Shown: piece by piece, positions 14,093 to 18,093 of the stretch
How the letters are laid out: each line of letters begins with the position of its first letter
Numbering within the stretch: position 1 is the stretch's first letter
Source: an uncultured Clostridia bacterium
Lineage (GTDB): Bacteria > Bacillota > Clostridia > Oscillospirales > Acutalibacteraceae
Assembly (NCBI GenBank): GCA_947624755.1
Contig: CANQLQ010000012.1
Span: 1 to 18,093 of the forward strand
Length of the DNA stretch: 18,093 bases
Reading direction: 5' to 3'
Notes under the pieces: generated by a model
The model's database searches: none
Told to the model about the DNA's origin: nothing
Seen by the model: the letters and a program-made list of their open reading frames with translations, nothing else
Program-made: the position numbers and the translations under genes

Positions 14093-15412
14093 ATGAAAAT
14101 TACATTTATGGGCGCAGGCAGCACAATCTTTGCAAGAAATGTTATAGGCGATGCTATGTGTACCGAATCGCTTCGGGAAAGTACGTTTGCCCTTTACGAC
14201 ATTGACGCAAAAAGACTTAAAGATTCCGAAATTATACTTAGCGCAATTAATAACAATATAAACGGCGGCAAAGCAAAAATTGAAACCTATCTCGGCGCAG
14301 AAAACCGAAAAGAAGCTCTTAGAGGTGCGAATTTTGTTATTAATGCAATTCAGGTCGGCGGCTATGAGCCATGCACGGTTACCGACTTTGAAATTCCGAA
14401 AAAATACGGTATTCGTCAGACAATTGCCGACACAATGGGAATCGGCGGTATTTTCAGAACACTTCGCACAATTCCCGTGCTTGAGGGTTTTGCAAGAGAT
14501 ATGGAAGAAGTCTGCCCCGATTGCTATTTCCTTAATTATACAAATCCCATGGCTATGCTTTCGGGCTATATGCAAAGATATACCGGTGTTAAAACTGTAG
14601 GTCTTTGCCACAGCGTTCAAGGCTGCAGCCGTGAACTTCTCAAAAAGCTCGATATGCAGGACAAAATCGAAGGCAGAACCGATTTTATTGCAGGTATCAA
14701 CCATATGGCATGGCTGCTTGAAATCAGAGATAAAGACGGAAACGACCTTTACCCCGAAATCAAAAAAAGAGCAAAACAGAAGAATCTTTCTCAAAAGCAC
14801 GATGATATGGTGCGCTTTGACTATATTGAAAAGCTCGGCTATTACTGCACCGAATCGAGCGAACATAACGCAGAATATAATCCGTTTTACATAAAAAGCA
14901 GATATCCCGAATTGATTGAAAAATTTAATATTCCTCTTGACGAATATCCGAGAAGATGCGTAAACCAAATTAAAGGCTGGGAAAAAGAGCGTGATGAAAT
15001 TCTTGCAAACGGAAAAATTACTCACGAACGCTCGGAAGAATACGCTTCATATATAATGGAAGCGATAACAACCGGCAAGCTTTACAAAATCGGCGGCAAT
15101 GTGCTCAACAACGGTCTTATTGATAATCTTCCGAAAGAGGCCTGCGTTGAAGTTCCGTGCCTTATTGACGGCAGCGGCATAAATCCATGCCATGTAGGCT
15201 CGCTTCCTTTGCAGCTTGCCGCAATGAACAGTTCAAACATTTATCCTCAGCTTCTTACAATTGAGGCCGCAGTTACAAAAAAGAAAGACTTGATTTATCA
15301 GGCAGCTATGATGGATCCTCACACCGGAGCAGAGCTTTCGACAGATGACATAGTCGCTCTTTGCAACGACCTTATTGAAGCTCACGGCGACTGGCTGCCT
15401 AAGTACAACTGA
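14093..15412 (+). CDS. GH4 family glycosidase, alpha-galactosidase (MelA)-like
   Basis: GH4 enzymes split glycosides by an unusual NAD+- and Mn2+-dependent redox route and work in the cytosol. This 439-residue protein has the Rossmann start MKITFMGAGST, the IADTMGIGGIFRTLRTIP block (111-128) typical of alpha-galactosidase/alpha-glucosidase members, N-x-T-NPM (148-153), and the metal ligands C172 and H173 in LCHSVQG with H204 in GINHMAW. No signal peptide. The start is fixed by the nucleotide-binding strand, although no ribosome site precedes it (see the leader at 14036-14086). The sulfatase ATG follows one base after its TGA, giving a coupled operon. The sugar specificity (galactoside, glucoside or uronide) and whether a phosphorylated substrate is needed cannot be settled from sequence alone. 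Confidence 0.93.
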   Translation: MKITFMGAGSTIFARNVIGDAMCTESLRESTFALYDIDAKRLKDSEIILSAINNNINGGKAKIETYLGAENRKEALRGANFVINAIQVGGYEPCTVTDFEIPKKYGIRQTIADTMGIGGIFRTLRTIPVLEGFARDMEEVCPDCYFLNYTNPMAMLSGYMQRYTGVKTVGLCHSVQGCSRELLKKLDMQDKIEGRTDFIAGINHMAWLLEIRDKDGNDLYPEIKKRAKQKNLSQKHDDMVRFDYIEKLGYYCTESSEHNAEYNPFYIKSRYPELIEKFNIPLDEYPRRCVNQIKGWEKERDEILANGKITHERSEEYASYIMEAITTGKLYKIGGNVLNNGLIDNLPKEACVEVPCLIDGSGINPCHVGSLPLQLAAMNSSNIYPQLLTIEAAVTKKKDLIYQAAMMDPHTGAELSTDDIVALCNDLIEAHGDWLPKYN

Positions 15413-15413
15413 G

Positions 15414-16754
15414 ATGAATATGGAAAAACCTAACGTAATAATTATTATGACAGATGATCAAGGCTACGGCGACCTGAGCTGCATGGGGTCAACCGATTTT
15501 GTTACACCGCACCTTGACCAATTGGCAAAAGAAGGGATTCGCTTTACTTCAATGTACAGCGGCTCACCGGTCTGCTCACCGTCAAGAGCGGCGCTTCTCA
15601 CGGGCAGGTATCCCGGCAACGCTGGAGTGCGTGCAATTCTTGCCGGACACAGAAGAGCTTCGGGTCTTACCCCCGAAGTTCCGACAATTGCAGCTGCGCT
15701 TAAAAAGCTTGGCTATAAAACCGGCATTTCTGGCAAATGGCATCTCGGACTCAAAGAAGAATGCAGACCGAACAGCAACGGTTTCGATGAATTTTCCGGT
15801 TTTCTTGCCGGCTGCCTTGACTACTATTCGCATATTTTTTATTATGGAATGGCTGACGGTCATACCGACCCGACCCACGATCTTTGGGAAAATGAAAAAG
15901 AGGTTTATGCAAACGGTGAATATCTTACCGAACGCATTACAAGAAAAAGCGTTGAATTTATCCAAAGGCATAAAGATGAACCGTTCTTTCTTTATACCGC
16001 ATATAACGCTCCGCACTATCCGATGCATGCGCCCGAAAAATATATCAAACGCTTTGAACATCTTCCCCCGGACAGAAGAATTATGGCGGCAATGATAAGC
16101 GCAGTTGACGACGGTGTGGGGGAAATCAGAGCCGAGCTTGAAAGACAGGGGCTTTTAGAAAACACAATTATCTATTTTCAAAGCGACAACGGCCCTTCAA
16201 GAGAAACTCGAAATTGGCTTGACGGAACCGAGGACCCATATTACGGCGGAACAGCCGGTATTTTTACAGGTCACAAATTCAGCCTTTTTGAAGGCGGAAT
16301 CAGAGTTCCTGCAATCATAAGCTGGAAAGGTCATATAACCGAAGGCAAAGTTATTGATTCTCACCACATTGCAACCGATATTTTTCCGACAATGCTTGAA
16401 GCCTGCGGTGCGAATACAAACGAATATTATACCGACGGCGAAAGCATTCTTGATATGCTTCTTGGGGGAGAAGAAAAAACGCACGAATATATCTTTTGGG
16501 AAATGGAAGGTCAGACTGCCGTTCGCTATGGCAAGTATAAGCTTGTTCTCAACGGCGTGCTTGTTGAAGGCGAAGAGCAAAGGGCGGATGTTTTTCTTTC
16601 CGACCTTGAAAAAGACCCGGGCGAAAAAAATAACCTTGCCGAAGAACTTCCCGAACTTACCTCAATGCTTGAAGAAAAAGCTCTTTCGTGGAGAAAAGGG
16701 ATCGAAGAGAACTGGGACAAAAAATTTGCCAAAAATTATAAATCTTTGACTTAG
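15414..16754 (+). CDS. Cytosolic Cys-type sulfatase
   Basis: Type I sulfatases hydrolyse sulfate esters with a formylglycine made from Cys or Ser. Here the motif is CSPSRAALLTGR with Cys54 as the modified residue. Metal ligands are visible in TDDQG (13-17) and in QSDNGPSRE, with SGKWHLG as the sulfate-binding block. The protein is 446 residues, a usual length, with no signal peptide, so it acts on an imported substrate. The start is taken as ATG 15414, one base after the GH4 stop; ATG 15420 is equally possible, and the open frame upstream overlaps GH4 without a ribosome site. Cys-type enzymes in anaerobes need a radical-SAM maturase (anSME), which is not in the window. Its TAG stop lies across the left edge of a MITE-like element (16752-16807). 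Confidence 0.93.
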   Translation: MNMEKPNVIIIMTDDQGYGDLSCMGSTDFVTPHLDQLAKEGIRFTSMYSGSPVCSPSRAALLTGRYPGNAGVRAILAGHRRASGLTPEVPTIAAALKKLGYKTGISGKWHLGLKEECRPNSNGFDEFSGFLAGCLDYYSHIFYYGMADGHTDPTHDLWENEKEVYANGEYLTERITRKSVEFIQRHKDEPFFLYTAYNAPHYPMHAPEKYIKRFEHLPPDRRIMAAMISAVDDGVGEIRAELERQGLLENTIIYFQSDNGPSRETRNWLDGTEDPYYGGTAGIFTGHKFSLFEGGIRVPAIISWKGHITEGKVIDSHHIATDIFPTMLEACGANTNEYYTDGESILDMLLGGEEKTHEYIFWEMEGQTAVRYGKYKLVLNGVLVEGEEQRADVFLSDLEKDPGEKNNLAEELPELTSMLEEKALSWRKGIEENWDKKFAKNYKSLT

Positions 16755-16807
16755 GGAAGCTCTGATTAATACGAGCAGGGTAGCTTGTATTAATCAGTGA
16801 TTCCATA
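16752..16807. mobile_element. Minimal 56-bp MITE-like element at the sulfatase stop
   Basis: TA-GGGAAGCTCTGATTAATAC and GTATTAATCAGTGATTCCA-TA form a nearly perfect pair of ends around a 16-base core. This is the cleanest copy in the window. The sulfatase stop codon TAG consists of the left TA plus the first G of the element, so the insertion may have set the present C-terminus. The core AGCAGGGT is shared with 488-495 in the long copy near the left edge. Confidence 0.7.
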
Positions 16808-16814
16808 AAACAAT

Positions 16815-16842
16815 CAGGCAGCAGAAACCGAACTGCTGCCTG
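16815..16842. terminator. Hairpin between sulfatase and sirtuin genes
   Basis: CAGGCAGCAG (16815-16824) and CTGCTGCCTG (16833-16842) form a perfect 10-bp stem with an 8-base loop. On the minus strand ATTGTTTTA follows. On the plus strand the T run (16855-16860) comes 12 bases later. It probably ends both convergent operons. Confidence 0.75.
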
Positions 16843-16859
16843 TAAAATTATGCCTTTTT

Positions 16860-17606
16860 TCATGTTTCGCCCTTATCGGCTATTGCTTCAATAACTTTTA
16901 CAACATCACAATTAAACGTAAGCTCTGCAAGGCCGTCATATTGTGTAGCCGATTTGTTTATAAGTACAAGGTGCTTACCTTTGAAATATTGAATATATGA
17001 AGCCGCCGGATAAACCACAAGCGAAGTTCCGACAACTATCATAGTATCGGCTTCTTCAATTGCATTAATTGCCCTGAAAACCGAATTGCCCGAAAGCGGT
17101 TCTTCATACAGTACAACGTCGGGCTTTATAATTGCTCCGTCCTCGTCACAACGCGGTATTCCTTTTGAATTTGCAACATAGTCGAGCGGAAAGAACTTTT
17201 TGCATTTTGTGCAGTAATTTCTGTGCACACTGCCGTGAAGCTCAATTACATCGGCGCTTCCTGCAAGCTGATGAAGTCCGTCAATGTTTTGTGTCACAAC
17301 GGTTACTTTTTTGCCTTCATTTTCAAGGGAAGCAAAAAACTTGTGCGCCGTGTTCGGCTCTGCTTCGGGATAAAGCATTGCCGACTTGTAAAACTCATAA
17401 AACATATCGGTATGTGAAACAAAGAAAGAGTGCGATATGATCTCTTCGGGTGTATATTTATATTTGTTTTCGCGGTTATAAAGCCCGTCTGCGCTTCGGA
17501 AATCGGGAATCCCCGAAGGACAGCTTATTCCCGCGCCGGTGAAAACGCAGATATTTTTGCTTTCGGCAAGAATTTCACGCAGTTTTTGAATTTTTTCTTC
17601 GTTCAT
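16860..17606 (-). CDS. Sir2-family NAD-dependent protein deacylase, atypical zinc site
   Basis: Sirtuins remove acyl groups from lysines using NAD+. The ATG at 17606 is preceded by AAGGTG and lies two bases after the stop of the epimerase gene; upstream codons in the same frame overlap that gene and are unlikely to be translated. The 248-residue protein has FTGAGISCPSGIPDFRS (22-38), TQNIDGLH (105-112), the catalytic H124 in ELHGS, and the GTSLVVYPAA block. The zinc ribbon is C132-TK-C135 and C153-DE-D156: the fourth ligand is Asp (codon GAC) where sirtuins normally have Cys. The KPDVVLYEE that follows is normal, so the gene is not decayed. Asp can bind zinc, so activity may persist. Co-transcribed with galM. 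Confidence 0.93.
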   Translation of the reverse strand: MNEEKIQKLREILAESKNICVFTGAGISCPSGIPDFRSADGLYNRENKYKYTPEEIISHSFFVSHTDMFYEFYKSAMLYPEAEPNTAHKFFASLENEGKKVTVVTQNIDGLHQLAGSADVIELHGSVHRNYCTKCKKFFPLDYVANSKGIPRCDEDGAIIKPDVVLYEEPLSGNSVFRAINAIEEADTMIVVGTSLVVYPAASYIQYFKGKHLVLINKSATQYDGLAELTFNCDVVKVIEAIADKGET

Positions 17607-17608
17607 AA

Positions 17609-18093
17609 TCACACCTTGAAAATTGTAAGACTCTTGAATTTTTCGCCTGCTTTGAATGTGCATTGCGGAAATTCGGGGTGATTCGGCGTATCGGGGTAAA
17701 ACTGGGTTTCAAGGCAAAAACCAAAATGCTTGTCAAGACCTATTCCGCCTTTGCCCGGTTCACCGTTCATAAAGTTGCCTGTATAAAGCTGAACACCGGG
17801 AAGGTCGGATAAAACCTCAAGCTTTCTTCCGCTTTTTTCGTCCTTCGCTTTTGCAACAAGGCGAAGCTTACCGATCTCGCCGTTTACGATAAAATTATGG
17901 TCATAGCCCTTGCACTGAATAAGCTGAATATCATCGGCTCCGATATCTTTTCCGATCTTTTTAAATTCGCGAAAGTCAAAAGCAGTTCCTTCAACACTTC
18001 TTATCTCACCGGTCGGAATACTGTTTTCGTCGGTCGGGGTGAAATAGTTGCAGTTAAGCATAAGCTCATGGTCAAGGATATCGCCGCTTGCGG
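17609..18093 (-). CDS. galM: Aldose 1-epimerase, 3' part (5' end outside window)
   Basis: The frame stays open to the window edge, so the N-terminal part, including the catalytic His, lies beyond 18093. The Met at 18061 is internal: the residues before it (SGDILDHEL) match the family. The visible 161 residues include YFTPTDENSIPTGEI, GTAFDF, GYDHNFIVNG, a TGNFMNGE segment, GFCLETQFYPDTPNHPEF (with the Glu expected to act as catalytic base) and a C-terminal TFKAGEKFKSLTIFKV. The enzyme interconverts alpha and beta anomers of galactose or glucose in the cytosol. The sirtuin gene starts two bases after its TGA. A mutarotase near a GH4 glycosidase locus is suggestive, but it lies in a separate, opposite-strand operon. 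Confidence 0.9.
   Translation of the reverse strand, partial: ASGDILDHELMLNCNYFTPTDENSIPTGEIRSVEGTAFDFREFKKIGKDIGADDIQLIQCKGYDHNFIVNGEIGKLRLVAKAKDEKSGRKLEVLSDLPGVQLYTGNFMNGEPGKGGIGLDKHFGFCLETQFYPDTPNHPEFPQCTFKAGEKFKSLTIFKV

Noticed and set aside
13985..15025. 346-codon minus-strand open frame opposite GH4
   Set aside because: It mirrors the codon pattern of the well-supported GH4 gene, is rich in Phe, Cys and Asn without domain structure, and would start inside GH4.
15375..15413. Earlier TTG start for the sulfatase at 15375
   Set aside because: It overlaps GH4 by 38 bases, has no ribosome site, and the sulfatase fold begins at the MEKPNVIII strand just after ATG 15414/15420.

Overview
This looks like chromosome from a low-GC Gram-positive anaerobe of the class Clostridia, possibly a gut Ruminococcaceae/Oscillospiraceae relative. 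The basis is AT-rich spacers, strong GGAG-type ribosome binding sites, TTGACA/TATAAT promoters, and typical clostridial families (DUF1292, DUF1015, GH4, a Cys-type sulfatase). The taxonomy is inference. There are no rRNA or tRNA genes, no CRISPR array and no recognisable transposase or phage gene.

Layout. Bases 1-690 hold no convincing gene. They carry a degenerate TA-flanked repeat element with a second, smaller copy nested inside it. A possible 35-residue ORF follows (691-798, minus), then a secreted metallophosphoesterase (841-1998, minus) and glmS (2258-4090, minus). Divergent from glmS, after a 101-bp direct repeat rich in hairpins, is a DUF218/YdcF membrane-anchored protein (4452-5054). 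A 400-bp repeat element then separates it from a two-gene unit of a SecB-like chaperone and a DUF1292 protein (5507-6213). Single genes follow, each with its own promoter: a LysR regulator (6290-7219) and a polytopic membrane protein (7513-8256). A DUF1015 protein (8417-9661) and a long AlaX tRNA-editing hydrolase (9773-10936) come next.

The most coherent functional unit is 11087-16754. A cytosolic metallophosphoesterase and a GPH/MFS sugar transporter form one operon (minus). A GH4 glycosidase and a cytosolic sulfatase form another (plus). The two operons diverge from interlocking promoters whose -10 boxes lie one base apart. The GH4 transcript also carries an unusual leader: a Shine-Dalgarno sequence, a 13-codon ORF and a 10-bp hairpin end just before a glycosidase start that lacks its own ribosome site. 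Together the four genes suggest uptake and intracellular removal of sulfate, sugar and possibly phosphate from a sulfated alpha-glycoside. The window closes with a sirtuin that has lost one zinc cysteine and the 3' part of an aldose 1-epimerase, co-transcribed on the minus strand.

A family of short elements with terminal inverted repeats close to GGGAAGCTCTGATTAA, flanked by TA, is scattered between genes. There are two long copies, two minimal copies and three degenerate ones. They are MITE-like, and no mobilising enzyme is present.
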